Made by a program: the position numbers and the translations under genes. Below the pieces are notes generated by a model. That model did no database searches. It was given only the letters and a program-made list of their open reading frames with translations, and was not told the DNA's origin. Positions 40,343 to 49,940 of a DNA stretch of 64,000 bases are shown in pieces. Position 1 is the first letter of the stretch. The number at the start of each line of letters is the position of its first letter. The stretch covers positions 62,001-126,000 of the forward strand of contig JAHEZJ010000012.1 in the NCBI GenBank assembly GCA_023251135.1, given 5' to 3'. Source of the stretch: Flavobacterium sp. (lineage in GTDB: Bacteria; Bacteroidota; Bacteroidia; Flavobacteriales; Flavobacteriaceae).

Positions 40343-41824
40343 CTAACTGTATTGCGAAATAAACTGCTGCACAACGGCATCTGTATTTTCATGGCGTTTC
40401 TTCTTTTCAAGTGCAATTGGAGGAGCGGCTCTTTCAAGGCAGTCTTTTACATCGCAGGTTTCGCAGGTTACGCCAACAATTCGCTTCACAAGTGGCTTTC
40501 CTTCGATGAATTTGAATTTCTTTTTCATGGTTGGATTAATTAAAATACCAACTGAAATACTGCGTATGTTGTCTTTGATGAAAGGATCTTTTGTGGCCGA
40601 TGAAAAAACCAGATATTCATTTCCGCTATGGATGTAACTTGAGATCTGAGCATCAAAAAAGTGTGGCTTGTTTTGTCTGATAGCCTCGTCTATGGTTTTT
40701 ACCGAAACCCATCTTCTGCAATAATGCTCGTTGGTTTCGTTGGCATGCGGTTCCTGCTGGTTGGTAATGTGCAGCTCCTTTTTGATCTGATAAAAGTCAG
40801 AGCCAATTTTGTGCGACATTCTTAAAAAGAATAAGTTCTTCAGATGAAAATCCCTAGGAAGTAAATTGGTTAATCTCTGATAAAAGGATTCAGGCGAAAC
40901 TTCAAAGCTTTCGATCAGTGTTACAAATTCTTCCGGATTTGGTTTTTCGTTATTTAAAAAGTCATTGATTTTGCCTACGATCAATTGTCTTGGTAATAAT
41001 AAAGCGCCTGCAAAGTAAGAGGCATAGAAATTATGCAATACCTGGTCGAAGTTCTCAAACTTAATCCAGCTGAACGTAAGTAAACGATCGGATAAATTCA
41101 GATAGTTATAAGCGATTTCTTTGGCCAGAATGAAGGCTTTCTGCGGATCGTCAATCTCGGTTGAAAGTAGCAGCGTTTTGCTTTTTGGCACGTAGATGGA
41201 GCGCAGATCTTCTAAGGCTTCCTGATCGGTAAAGGCGATTTCTTTTATCGTATAATCAAATTCCTCTTTAAGAATGGCTTCGAGTTCTTTAATCGATATT
41301 TTAGAATCTAAATTAATCTGGAAGGATTTAGAAAAAGCAATGACCTTCTCTTCTAAATCTTCAAAATAATTACTGTGTGCTTCCTGGTAGGAGCGTAAAG
41401 CCGCTAAGAAAAAACTCTCCCGGCTCAGATTGTAATGCTGTGCAATTTCGATAATGGTACTGATAAAGGCATTGACCTTGGCAGGGGCATTGGCAATAAT
41501 ATCAATTAAATCGGCTTCCTGAATGCCAAAAAGTTCGAGGGGAATCTCTTTTAAAATCCCCGACTTTAAGATTTCTCCAATCGGGGCGAGGTTGTTATCG
41601 AGCTTTAGCGAGACCATTTGGTCGTAAGTAACGTCCAGATGTTCGCATAAAAGTAAAATTTTATCTGTTTTAGGATATTTTTTTCCTTTCTCAATTTCGT
41701 TTAAATACGATTTTGAAAGGTTGGTCAATTTGGCCAGGCCAAAAAGAGAAAGGTTTTTCTGGGTGCGGACCTGCTTGAGTTTTAGCCCAAAAATCAGCTT
41801 TATATAGTCTTTTTCGATATCCAT
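40343..41824 (-). CDS. RamB/ScfR-like regulator of the glyoxylate shunt
   Basis: 493 residues from ATG 41822-41824. N-terminal XRE helix-turn-helix (about 10-64: LKLKQVRTQKNLSLFGLAKL, LTNLSKSYLNEIEKGKKYP), an IrrE/DUF955-like middle (about 175-290) and a C-terminal domain (about 340-480) with a Cys-rich VTCETCDVKDCLERAAPP motif. This is the layout of short-chain acyl-CoA regulators such as RamB and PrpC-type proteins, which control aceA and aceB in actinobacteria. Divergent from aceB, so almost surely its regulator; activator or repressor is undecided. Confidence 0.88.
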   Translation of the reverse strand: MDIEKDYIKLIFGLKLKQVRTQKNLSLFGLAKLTNLSKSYLNEIEKGKKYPKTDKILLLCEHLDVTYDQMVSLKLDNNLAPIGEILKSGILKEIPLELFGIQEADLIDIIANAPAKVNAFISTIIEIAQHYNLSRESFFLAALRSYQEAHSNYFEDLEEKVIAFSKSFQINLDSKISIKELEAILKEEFDYTIKEIAFTDQEALEDLRSIYVPKSKTLLLSTEIDDPQKAFILAKEIAYNYLNLSDRLLTFSWIKFENFDQVLHNFYASYFAGALLLPRQLIVGKINDFLNNEKPNPEEFVTLIESFEVSPESFYQRLTNLLPRDFHLKNLFFLRMSHKIGSDFYQIKKELHITNQQEPHANETNEHYCRRWVSVKTIDEAIRQNKPHFFDAQISSYIHSGNEYLVFSSATKDPFIKDNIRSISVGILINPTMKKKFKFIEGKPLVKRIVGVTCETCDVKDCLERAAPPIALEKKKRHENTDAVVQQFISQYS

Positions 41825-41829
41825 AATAT

Positions 41830-41860
41830 CAAATGTAAGTAATCTAAAAATAATCGCCAA
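41830..41860 (-). promoter_or_regulatory. Regulator promoter TTG-N20-TACATTTG (near-leaderless)
   Basis: On the minus strand TTG (41860-41858), 20 bp, TACATTTG (41837-41830). The transcript should begin around 41826, within a few bases of ATG 41824, leaving almost no leader. Confidence 0.68.
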
Positions 41861-41879
41861 AAAAATATTTTTTAAATTT

Positions 41880-41893
41880 AGCGAACGTTCGCT
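41880..41893. promoter_or_regulatory. 14-bp perfect palindrome AGCGAACGTTCGCT, candidate operator
   Basis: Perfect dyad in the aceB-regulator spacer. It touches the -33 TTG of the aceB promoter (41893-41895) and lies 20 bp from the -33 of the divergent regulator promoter, so one dimer could govern both. It is also GC-rich against an A/T-rich background. Confidence 0.7.
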
Positions 41894-41923
41894 TGTTTTG
41901 TAAAAAACTTTTTTCTAATATTG
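41893..41923 (+). promoter_or_regulatory. aceB promoter TTG-N20-TAATATTG
   Basis: TTG 41893-41895 and TAATATTG 41916-41923 (one mismatch from TAnnTTTG). The leader would be about 95 nt. Confidence 0.55.
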
Positions 41924-42020
41924 TGGTGTAGAAAATATTAACCGTCAGATTGTTATGATTGGTGTTGTCTTGAAAGACAGAAAAAGACCAACGATTGATA
42001 ACTGATTAAAAGCAGTAGCT

Positions 42021-43622
42021 ATGAAAAACCAATTAGAGATTACCGAGACGGCAATGGAGTTTTTGGCCGAAAAGAAGCTTTCCTATCCAAAGATCTGGAC
42101 AGAAGAAGCGATTGTTTTTATAACCGATTTACATCGAAAATTCGAGTCGCAACGAAAATTATTGTTGTTGCAGCGCGAACAAAAACAAGCCGCTTTTGAT
42201 CAGGGAGTCATGCCGTCTTTTCCTTCAGAAACCAAAACCGTCAGAGAAAGTAATTGGGTGGCTGGAGAAATTCCAAAAGATTTACTGGATCGTAGGGTTG
42301 AGATCACAGGGCCTGTTGATCGTAAAATGATTATCAACGCCTTGAATTCGGGAGCCAAAACTTTTATGGCAGATTTTGAAGACAGTACTTCTCCGACCTG
42401 GAAAAATTTAATGGACGGACAGGTGAATCTGATTGATGCAGTTAATAAAACGATTTCCTATACTGATTTGGTTAAACACAAATCGTATCACTTAAATGAA
42501 AAGATTGCGACATTGATAGTACGCCCACGTGGATTGCATTTGCCGGAAAAACATCTTTCGATTGATGGAAATGCAGTTTCAGGTTCTTTGGTAGATTTTG
42601 GATTGTATGTTTTTCATAATCACAAAAGGCTTTTAGAAAATAACTCAGGACCTTATTTCTATATTCCAAAATTAGAACATTACCTGGAAGCACGCTGGTG
42701 GAATACGGTAATTGATTTTACCGAAGATTATTTGAAGTTAGAAAGAGGAACGATTAAAGTGACGGTTTTAATTGAAACCATTACAGCAAGTTTTCAATTG
42801 GATGAGATTATTTATGAATTGAAAGAACATATCGTAGGACTGAATTGTGGCCGTTGGGATTATATTTTTTCTTACATTAAAAAATTCCGCAAGCATCCTA
42901 AGTTTATTGTTCCGGATCGCGATCAGGTAAATATGACTTCGCCTTTTATGAATGCCTATTCGAATCTGGTGATTCAAAGATGTCACAAACGCGGTATTCA
43001 TGCAATTGGAGGAATGGCTGCTCAAATTCCGATTAAGAATAATGAGGAAGCAAATGCCGTTGCTTTTGCAAAGGTAAAAACCGACAAGGAACGTGAAGTA
43101 AAAAATGGTCATGACGGAACCTGGGTAGCGCATCCGGATTTGGTTTCACTGGCTAAAAATGTTTTTGATGCCGGAATGCCAACGCCAAATCAAATTCATG
43201 TTAAAAGAGAATATCGCAAAATAACAGAGGCAGATTTGATCGAACCGCCAATAGGGATTATAACGGAAAACGGTGTTCGCAAAAATATTAATGTTGGAGT
43301 GCTGTATCTGGCTTCATGGTTGAACGGACAAGGTGCCGCAGCCCTGCACAACCTGATGGAAGATGCTGCTACAGCCGAAATTTCGAGATCGCAATTGTGG
43401 CAATGGCTTCAGAATAAAGTGGTTTTGGACAATGGGCGAAAATTAGATTTGGCCTATTATCACGAATTGGCTTTAGAGGAATTTCAAAAAATTAAAAATG
43501 AATTAGGAGAAGAAATTCATGAAAAACAACAATTTCCATTAGCAGAAAAAGTACTGGAAAGATTAGTAGTAAATACTGATTTTGTTGATTTTTTGACGAT
43601 TCCCTGCTACAAATATTTATAA
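42021..43622 (+). CDS. aceB: Malate synthase A
   Basis: 533 residues, the usual length of the A isoform. Catalytic and substrate residues sit in TLIVRPRGLHLPEKHLSIDG (about 164-183), with the active-site Arg in RPRG, and in IRKNINVGVLYLASWLNGQG near 430. The enzyme condenses acetyl-CoA with glyoxylate to malate, the second step of the glyoxylate shunt. It is the first gene of aceB-aceA, opposite its presumed regulator. Confidence 0.95.
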   Translation: MKNQLEITETAMEFLAEKKLSYPKIWTEEAIVFITDLHRKFESQRKLLLLQREQKQAAFDQGVMPSFPSETKTVRESNWVAGEIPKDLLDRRVEITGPVDRKMIINALNSGAKTFMADFEDSTSPTWKNLMDGQVNLIDAVNKTISYTDLVKHKSYHLNEKIATLIVRPRGLHLPEKHLSIDGNAVSGSLVDFGLYVFHNHKRLLENNSGPYFYIPKLEHYLEARWWNTVIDFTEDYLKLERGTIKVTVLIETITASFQLDEIIYELKEHIVGLNCGRWDYIFSYIKKFRKHPKFIVPDRDQVNMTSPFMNAYSNLVIQRCHKRGIHAIGGMAAQIPIKNNEEANAVAFAKVKTDKEREVKNGHDGTWVAHPDLVSLAKNVFDAGMPTPNQIHVKREYRKITEADLIEPPIGIITENGVRKNINVGVLYLASWLNGQGAAALHNLMEDAATAEISRSQLWQWLQNKVVLDNGRKLDLAYYHELALEEFQKIKNELGEEIHEKQQFPLAEKVLERLVVNTDFVDFLTIPCYKYL

Positions 43623-43740
43623 AAAACGTTGCGCTGATAATTAAAAATCTGCGCGAAAAAAAACTTAAACGAGTCTCAGCTAAAACTAAAAACTGCGACT
43701 GCAAACTATTTACTTACTAACCAACTTAACTATATTACTT

Positions 43741-45021
43741 ATGAAAACAACAGAAGACAGAATTCAGGAATTGATTAACGATTGGATCACGAACCCAAGA
43801 TGGAAAGGTGTTGAACGTCCGTATACCGCTACAGAGGTGGTTACGCTTCAGGGCTCTTATCATATCGAGCATTCTATTGCTAAAATGGGGGCGGAGAAAT
43901 TATGGAGAAAGTTAAAAAGTCAGGATTATGTTGCTGGTTTGGGTGCTTTAACAGGAAATCAGGCGATTCAGGAAGTCGATGCTGGTTTGGAAGCGATTTA
44001 TTTGAGCGGCTGGCAGGTAGCGGCCGATGCAAATTTGGCAGGAGAAATGTATCCTGACCAATCACTTTACCCAGTGAATAGTGTACCGATGGTGGTTAAA
44101 AAAATTAACAGTGCCTTGTTGAGAGCTGATCAGATTCAGGTAGTAAACCAAGTTGAAGATAAAAAAGATTATTTGGTTCCGATTGTGGCCGATGCGGAAG
44201 CAGGTTTTGGCGGAAATCTAAATGCATTCGAATTGATGAAATCGATGATTGAGGCAGGAGCTTCAGGTGTTCATTTTGAGGATCAGTTGAGCTCTGCTAA
44301 AAAATGTGGGCATTTAGGCGGAAAAGTTTTGGTACCTACTCAGGAGGCGATTAACAAATTGATCGCAGCCCGTTTAGCGGCAGATGTTATGGGAGTTTCG
44401 ACACTGATTGTGGCAAGAACAGATGCCGATGCCGCTAATTTGCTAACCAGTGATGCCGATCCGAGAGATGCAAAATTTATTACCGGAGAAAAGACCAATG
44501 AAGGTTTTTTCTATGTAAACAGCGGAATCGATCAGGGAATTGCAAGAGGATTAAGTTATGCGCCTTATGCCGATTTGATTTGGATGGAGACCAGTAATCC
44601 TGATTTGGTTTATGCTAAGAAGTTTGCCGATGCAATGAAAAAAGAGTTTCCGGGTAAAATGCTGGCTTACAATTGTTCTCCATCTTTCAACTGGGCTGCA
44701 AAATTATCAGTAGCAGAAATGGAAACTTTCAGAGAAGATCTGGCAGCTATGGGGTATAAATTTCAGTTCATTACTCTGGCAGGATTCCATGCTTTGAATA
44801 CCAGTATGTTCGAATTGTCAAAAGCGTATAAAGAACGCGGTATGGCAGGATATTCTGAATTGCAGGAAAGAGAATTTGCTTTGCAGCAAAACGGATTCAG
44901 AGCGGTAAAACATCAGGCTTTTGTAGGTACTTCTTATTTTGATGCAGTTCAGAATACGGTAACCATCGGGAGGTCTTCGACTACTGCAATGAAACACTCT
45001 ACGGAGGTTGAGCAATTTTAA
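43741..45021 (+). CDS. aceA: Isocitrate lyase
   Basis: 426 residues. Signature KKCGH at 187-191 (catalytic Cys189), preceded by [10 protein letters not shown], and the metal-binding [12 protein letters not shown] motif near 145-156. It splits isocitrate to succinate and glyoxylate. It follows aceB after 118 bp without an internal promoter or terminator that I can find, so the two are probably one operon. Terminated by a strong hairpin. Confidence 0.95.
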   Translation: MKTTEDRIQELINDWITNPRWKGVERPYTATEVVTLQGSYHIEHSIAKMGAEKLWRKLKSQDYVAGLGALTGNQAIQEVDAGLEAIYLSGWQVAADANLAGEMYPDQSLYPVNSVPMVVKKINSALLRADQIQVVNQVEDKKDYLVPIVADAEAGFGGNLNAFELMKSMIEAGASGVHFEDQLSSAKKCGHLGGKVLVPTQEAINKLIAARLAADVMGVSTLIVARTDADAANLLTSDADPRDAKFITGEKTNEGFFYVNSGIDQGIARGLSYAPYADLIWMETSNPDLVYAKKFADAMKKEFPGKMLAYNCSPSFNWAAKLSVAEMETFREDLAAMGYKFQFITLAGFHALNTSMFELSKAYKERGMAGYSELQEREFALQQNGFRAVKHQAFVGTSYFDAVQNTVTIGRSSTTAMKHSTEVEQF

Positions 45022-45027
45022 TTCAAA

Positions 45028-45062
45028 AGAAAAACCAGTTCATCGAACTGGTTTTCTTTTTT
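45028..45062 (+). terminator. Terminator of aceBA
   Basis: AAAACCAGTT / AACTGGTTTT stem with 5-nt loop and T-run, 10 bp after the aceA stop. Confidence 0.9.
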
Positions 45063-45079
45063 TATCTCCTAATCTGTGG

Positions 45080-45655
45080 CTATTTTTTTAAAAGCCTGGC
45101 TTTCATTTTGCTGAAAAATTCGGGTGTGACACCAATAAAAGAAGCGATTTGTTTTTGAGGAACTTTATACACCAGTGTGCCATATTTAGCGCAAAATTTC
45201 TCAAAACGTTCTTCTGCTGTCAGACTTAAATTATCCATTAAGCGTTGTTGATTGGCAACCAGAGAGTTTTCGATTAGAATTCTGAAAAAGCGCTCCAGCT
45301 TTGGAATATCAAGATACAATTGTTCCTGATTTTCTTTGGACAGTGAAAGGACTTCTGCATCTTCTAAAACTTCTATAAAGAGTTGTCCGGGTTTCTGTGA
45401 AAAATAGCTGTACATATCGCTCATCCACCAACCTTCGCACGAAAAAGCCAGAACATGTTCGACAATGTTATCGTTGATGTTAAAGCTTCTTAGAATTCCC
45501 GAGTTTACAAAATAGGAGTGTTTACAGATTTCGCCGGCACTCAGTAAAATTGTTTTGGCTTTGTAAGAATGAGTCTCCGTTTTCGATAAAAAATGAGCTT
45601 GTTCTTCGGGAGTCAGTGAAACGTGTTTGGCTATGTTTTCAAGAATTGACGCCAT
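45080..45655 (-). CDS. Crp/Fnr family transcriptional regulator
   Basis: 191 residues. The cyclic-nucleotide-binding-like beta roll covers about 10-115 (VNSGILRSFNINDN, EVLSLSKENQEQL); the C-terminal winged helix includes LTAEERFEKFCAKYG then KVPQKQIASFIGVTPEFFSK. The recognition helix carries F-F-S-K rather than the SRE/R seen in E. coli Crp, and the Arg/Ser cAMP pair is not obvious, so the ligand is uncertain. It ends the purT-DUF6370 unit; its ATG overlaps the DUF6370 stop (TAATG). Confidence 0.88.
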   Translation of the reverse strand: MASILENIAKHVSLTPEEQAHFLSKTETHSYKAKTILLSAGEICKHSYFVNSGILRSFNINDNIVEHVLAFSCEGWWMSDMYSYFSQKPGQLFIEVLEDAEVLSLSKENQEQLYLDIPKLERFFRILIENSLVANQQRLMDNLSLTAEERFEKFCAKYGTLVYKVPQKQIASFIGVTPEFFSKMKARLLKK

Positions 45656-45972
45656 TATTTTTCTTTTATCAGGGTAAATGAGCTTACTTTAAAACGGTTG
45701 TCTTCTACTTTTCCAATTACTGAGGCTTTACGAACCGCATTACAGAAACCATCTTCGGCATGTGCATCGCCATGTTCGTCAATTGTTGTTCCGTCTACAA
45801 AATAAGTTTTTCCATCAATGCGAACCGCTAAATCACAGCTTTTGCCTTTCATTCCAAATTGGCATTCGCCACAGGCTGTTTCAACAGTTAGGGGTTTTTC
45901 GTTTGCTTTTTTATCCTGAGCCTGAGCTGTAATTCCTATAAGCAGGAAGAGTGTAAATAATGCGTTTTTCAT
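45655..45972 (-). CDS. DUF6370 exported protein
   Basis: 105 residues. Signal peptide MKNALFTLFLLIGITAQAQ, then a short domain with CGECQFGMKGKSCDLAVRID (Cys34, Cys37, Cys46) and GFCNAVRKASVIG, the layout of DUF6370. Four conserved cysteines suggest disulfides or metal binding in the periplasm. Tightly packed between purT (2 bp) and the Crp-like gene (1-bp overlap), which is odd company for an exported protein. Confidence 0.75.
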   Translation of the reverse strand: MKNALFTLFLLIGITAQAQDKKANEKPLTVETACGECQFGMKGKSCDLAVRIDGKTYFVDGTTIDEHGDAHAEDGFCNAVRKASVIGKVEDNRFKVSSFTLIKEK

Positions 45973-45974
45973 TT

Positions 45975-47135
45975 TTAAGGGTTTACGGTTATTAGTTTTG
46001 AAGTTGTTTTGGCGCGTTCTGTAATTTCGTCGATTGGTGTTGCAAGGGTATCAGAACTTAAAACAACGCCCATTCGACGGTAAGGTCTTGAAGTGGGTTT
46101 TCCAAAAATCCTGAAATCGGTTTTGGGTAAAGCGGCTACTTGTTCGATTCCGGTAAAAGTTGGATTTGCAGAATCCTGTGAAGCTAAAATAACAGCGCTT
46201 GCACCGGCTTTTTCAAGAGTGATTTCGAAGATTGGCAGGCTAAGAATGGCTCTCAGGTGCAATTCGAATTCGTTAAAATTTTGTGTTCCTGCTAAAGTGA
46301 CCATTCCGGTATCGTGCGGGCGAGGAGAAAGTTCTGAGAAATAAACCCCATCGCTGGTTAGGAAAAATTCGACACCAAAAAGCCCTGCGCCTCCCAGTGC
46401 TTCGGTAATTTTTTCGGCCATGTCCTGCGCTTCATACAAATCGGCTTCAGAAACTTTTGCGGGTTGCCAGCTTTCCTGGTAATCGCCACGTTCCTGACGG
46501 TGTCCGATGGGTGCGCAAAACAGGGTTGGATTGTTATTTTGAGTAATCGTTAAAAGAGTAATCTCTGAGTGAAAATCAACAAATGCTTCTACAATAACTT
46601 CAATGACATCGCCACGCGAGCCAGCAACAGCATATTGCCAGGCTTTCTCGATATCATCAGCTGTTTTTATGGTTGATTGTCCTTTTCCGGAAGATGACAT
46701 TAATGGTTTGACTACGCACGGAATCCCAACTTCTTGAACGGCTTTTTGCAGTTCTTCTGCTGATGTAGCATATTGGTATTTAGCTGTTTTTAGACCTAGT
46801 TCTTTTGACGCCAGATCGCGAATCGCTTTACGATTCATGGTAAAGTTGGCTGCTTTTGCCGATGGAACAACAGTAATGCCTTGTTTTTCGTACTCGTAAA
46901 AACGTTCTGTTCGGATGGCTTCTATTTCGGGAACGATAAAGTCCGGCTGGTGTTTGGCTACTATCCGATCCAGTGCTTCGCCGTCGAGCATGTTTATGAC
47001 CTCAAAACCGTGTGCTACCTGCATGGCTGGGGCGTTTTCGTAATTATCTACAGCAATTACGGTTTGTCCGATTCGTTGTGCGGCAATGACAAATTCTTTG
47101 CCTAACTCACCCGAACCTAAGAGTAGTATTTTCAT
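45975..47135 (-). CDS. purT: Phosphoribosylglycinamide formyltransferase 2
   Basis: 386 residues from ATG 47133-47135; the open frame extends 19 codons upstream but [20 protein letters not shown] is the family start. ATP-grasp fold: GSGELGKE (7-14), [18 protein letters not shown] for ATP (about 147-164) and [20 protein letters not shown] near 265. PurT makes formyl-GAR from formate and ATP, step 3 of purine synthesis. It leads an operon with DUF6370 and a Crp-like regulator. Confidence 0.94.
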   Translation of the reverse strand: MKILLLGSGELGKEFVIAAQRIGQTVIAVDNYENAPAMQVAHGFEVINMLDGEALDRIVAKHQPDFIVPEIEAIRTERFYEYEKQGITVVPSAKAANFTMNRKAIRDLASKELGLKTAKYQYATSAEELQKAVQEVGIPCVVKPLMSSSGKGQSTIKTADDIEKAWQYAVAGSRGDVIEVIVEAFVDFHSEITLLTITQNNNPTLFCAPIGHRQERGDYQESWQPAKVSEADLYEAQDMAEKITEALGGAGLFGVEFFLTSDGVYFSELSPRPHDTGMVTLAGTQNFNEFELHLRAILSLPIFEITLEKAGASAVILASQDSANPTFTGIEQVAALPKTDFRIFGKPTSRPYRRMGVVLSSDTLATPIDEITERAKTTSKLITVNP

Positions 47136-47165
47136 TTTAGAGTAATTGTGTTGTTGGAGAAGTAA

Positions 47166-47335
47166 AAGTAGCGAAAAAGAGTTTAATCGCAAAGTCTCGT
47201 ATGCCCATGCAATTTATATTACCCGCGAAGTTTGCAAAGCTTTTGATGTTCAGTTAAAAGAAAAGGTTCGCAAAGATTTTTTTAAATCTTTGCGAACCTT
47301 GCGTATTCCTTTGCGAACTTTGCGGTTAAATGCTA
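47166..47335. repeat. TTTGCGAACC word-repeat cluster with 17-bp hairpin
   Basis: A perfect 17-bp inverted repeat AAGGTTCGCAAAGATTT (47263-47279) / AAATCTTTGCGAACCTT (47284-47300) with a TTTT loop, plus further loose copies (TCGCAAAG, GAAGTTTGCAAAG, TTTGCGAACTTTGCGG) on both sides. Read either way it could be a terminator-like hairpin for the convergent... both neighbours actually read the same way, so its role is unclear. Confidence 0.7.
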
Positions 47336-49210
47336 TTAATGAAAATGATCTTCCTCTATTTCAAATTCTGCATCTTTTTCCCAGATTTCCATTTCACAAG
47401 GTTTGCAGTTGAATTTTAGTTTATACTCTAATTCACCTTGTTTTAAAACCAAAGGTTCTTTTACCTTAACACCTGCTATGTCTTTTTGGTGTATCGGACA
47501 TTTTTTTAATTCGTATTTGATGCAATATTTGGTTGTCATCACACGTGATTTTCCCGGATCCCATTGTAATTCAAATGCTTTCTCAATTTCGGTAACACCA
47601 TGACGCTCGTAGAATTTACGGGCCGTTTTGTTGGAAACATTGTACATAAAATCCAGTTTAGTTTCTGGATAAGGGTGTGATGTTTTAACTAATTGGTGTT
47701 CTTCGCGTTTGTAGTTTTTCAAACGAATTTCGGTCAGCTGATCGTAAACAGTTCTTCGCATTTCATTGATTTTTGAAATAGGAAGGAACCAGTTTTGAGA
47801 GAACATAATATTAATTTCATCAGCAGTGTAAGGCGTAAAACCTGTTTTTGCTAATTGTGTTTTAATGTTTTCTTCGATAGATTCGCCCGTTTTAGTTTGC
47901 TCTTTAGAATGTTCTAAATTTACAACACTCACATTTCCGTCTTCATCGGTTGCGATTAATTCAAAACCAGTTGCTGTTTCGGTAAGTAATAAAGTAGTGC
48001 TCAGTTTTCGTACAGCACTGTCTTCTCTTTCTACAATTTTGATGAAAGCGGCATCGTTATTACGGTAAATAAAAGTACCGTCTTTTACTTCTTTTAAAAC
48101 GTTTGGATAAATTTTCCCGTTTTCGGCTTTGTTTACATAGATTCCGTCGGCTTCATTGTTTTCATTGATGAAACAAAGTCCGTCACCGTTGTTTAGTAAT
48201 TCGCCGTTTTCGATTTCGTAAGCGTTTCCAACAGTTCTGATTAATTTACCAATATATTGTCCTTTTGATTTTGGGCTTTCCCAAGAACCAATAGAGCTGT
48301 GTCTTTCGTTTACAAAATAATCTGTATAACCACGGTTGAAAGTTCTGCTTAAAGAAGAATCAAAAGTATAAGTACATTTTCCCGAAGAAGCTTTGGTGTA
48401 TTTATCACTTCCTGCGCCTTCTAAGTAGCTGTCTAATTTTTGTCGTAAATAAGAAACATTGTTTTTAACATAAACAACATCTTTTAATCTTCCTTCAATT
48501 TTAAAAGAAACAATTCCGGCCTCAATTAAATTCGGAATCTGATCAGAAATATCTAAATCTTTGATGGAAAGCAAGTGACTGTTTCGGATCAAAGTTTCTC
48601 CGTTTCCGTCTATTAAGTTATACGGTAAGCGGCAGTTTTGTGCGCAGGAACCGCGATTGGCACTGCGTTCTCCATTGGCCACACTCATATAACAGTTTCC
48701 ACTGAAAGAAACACATAAAGCTCCGGTTACGAAAAATTCTAATTCGACATCAGCTTCGTCGTAAATGGTTTTAATTTGATGTAAATTTAATTCACGGGCT
48801 AAAACCACACGTTTGATTCCGGCATCTTTTAAGAATTTTATTTTGTCGGCATCACGGTTATTGGCTTGTGTGCTGGCGTGAAGTACGATAGGAGGCAAGT
48901 CCATTTCCATAATCGCCATGTCCTGAATGATCAGGGCATCAACACCAATATCGTACAATTCCCAAATCATTGAACGGCAAGTTTCCAGTTCGTTATCGTA
49001 CAAAATGGTATTCATAACCACAAAAACCTGTGCATTAAAGAGGTGTGCATATTGTACCAATGCAGCTACATCTTCGATAGAATTGTTGGCATTCGAGCGT
49101 GCTCCAAATTGTGGTGCACCAATATAAACAGCATCGGCACCACTATTAATGGCTGCCATTCCTCCAATTAAATCCCTGGCAGGAGCTAATATTTCAATCT
49201 TCTTCTTCAT
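47336..49210 (-). CDS. Peptidase U32 family protein (RlhA/TrhP-like)
   Basis: 624 residues. The U32 signature ELEFFVTGALCVSFSGNCYM (about 157-176) is intact, and the N-terminal TIM-barrel start MKKKIEILAPARDLIGGMAA is typical. Four cysteines (Cys167, Cys174, Cys190, Cys194 by count) may hold an iron-sulfur cluster. The long C-terminal half resembles RlhA (YdcP, 23S rRNA ho5C2501) more than the shorter tRNA enzyme TrhP. So this is likely an RNA-hydroxylation enzyme and not a true peptidase. Upstream: a 181-bp spacer with a stray GCAAAG-type repeat. Confidence 0.87.
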   Translation of the reverse strand: MKKKIEILAPARDLIGGMAAINSGADAVYIGAPQFGARSNANNSIEDVAALVQYAHLFNAQVFVVMNTILYDNELETCRSMIWELYDIGVDALIIQDMAIMEMDLPPIVLHASTQANNRDADKIKFLKDAGIKRVVLARELNLHQIKTIYDEADVELEFFVTGALCVSFSGNCYMSVANGERSANRGSCAQNCRLPYNLIDGNGETLIRNSHLLSIKDLDISDQIPNLIEAGIVSFKIEGRLKDVVYVKNNVSYLRQKLDSYLEGAGSDKYTKASSGKCTYTFDSSLSRTFNRGYTDYFVNERHSSIGSWESPKSKGQYIGKLIRTVGNAYEIENGELLNNGDGLCFINENNEADGIYVNKAENGKIYPNVLKEVKDGTFIYRNNDAAFIKIVEREDSAVRKLSTTLLLTETATGFELIATDEDGNVSVVNLEHSKEQTKTGESIEENIKTQLAKTGFTPYTADEINIMFSQNWFLPISKINEMRRTVYDQLTEIRLKNYKREEHQLVKTSHPYPETKLDFMYNVSNKTARKFYERHGVTEIEKAFELQWDPGKSRVMTTKYCIKYELKKCPIHQKDIAGVKVKEPLVLKQGELEYKLKFNCKPCEMEIWEKDAEFEIEEDHFH

Positions 49211-49391
49211 TTTAAGTACTTTAGGCTTTTGTGGTATTCACGCAAAAAAGTTTGCAAAGTTCTTATAAATATTTCGAGTTTGCTAATACTGAGGTGATTT
49301 TTTTGGAATTGTTAACTTATATGGAATGATGCTGATTAAGAGTGCAGTTTATTTAAGATATTTAATAATTCCGGTTGTTTCGGATGTCTTT

Positions 49392-49940
49392 TTAAAATTG
49401 AATCGGTTCATAAATAAGTTGTACTACCCCGGATTTAAAAGTATTAGTTGTAATTAGTTTCAATTCAATTCGTTTTTTTAAGTCCTCAAATAACGGTTTG
49501 CCGCTTCCTAAAGCTACTGGATGAACGGATATTCGGTATCGGTCTATAAGGTTTAATTCGATGAATGTTTTGATGAGACCCGACCCACCGTACAACCAGA
49601 TGTCTTTTCCGGATTGTTTTTTAATGTCATTTACTTTATTTAAGAGGTCAGAATTGATGAAAGTAACAGACTCTTCTTTTTTATTCTGACTGGAAAAAAC
49701 ATATTTGTTTTTGGAGTGTACTTCTTTCCAAAGTGATTTTTCGTCAGGACTTGCATTTTCATCGGGTTGATAGTTGCCCCACATATCATAACTAACTCTT
49801 CCATAAAAAATGGTGTCTATACTGGATAAAAAAACATCAAAATCCATATCATCGTCCATAATACACCAATCGGTTTCGCCATTAGGACCTTCAATAAAAC
49901 CATCTAAAGTTACAGCCAGATCTAAAATTATTTTTCTCAT
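49392..49940 (-). CDS. Dihydrofolate reductase-like (RibD C-terminal) protein
   Basis: 182 residues, one RibD_C/DHFR-fold domain: KIILDLAVTLDGFIEGPNGE (3-22), SIDTIFYGRVSYDMW (40-54), KDIWLYGGSGLIKTFIELNL (about 113-132) with the GGxxL NADPH turn. This is the YyaP-like group: reductases of unclear substrate, distinct from FolA. Cytosolic, probably monocistronic. Confidence 0.85.
   Translation of the reverse strand: MRKIILDLAVTLDGFIEGPNGETDWCIMDDDMDFDVFLSSIDTIFYGRVSYDMWGNYQPDENASPDEKSLWKEVHSKNKYVFSSQNKKEESVTFINSDLLNKVNDIKKQSGKDIWLYGGSGLIKTFIELNLIDRYRISVHPVALGSGKPLFEDLKKRIELKLITTNTFKSGVVQLIYEPIQF

Noticed and set aside
41824..41860. ATG at 41860 as the regulator start
   Set aside because: It lies within the promoter itself; the helix-turn-helix domain starts after the ATG at 41824.
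49392..49940. True dihydrofolate reductase (folA)
   Set aside because: The motifs fit the RibD-C/YyaP-like group, not FolA, and no thymidylate synthase is near.
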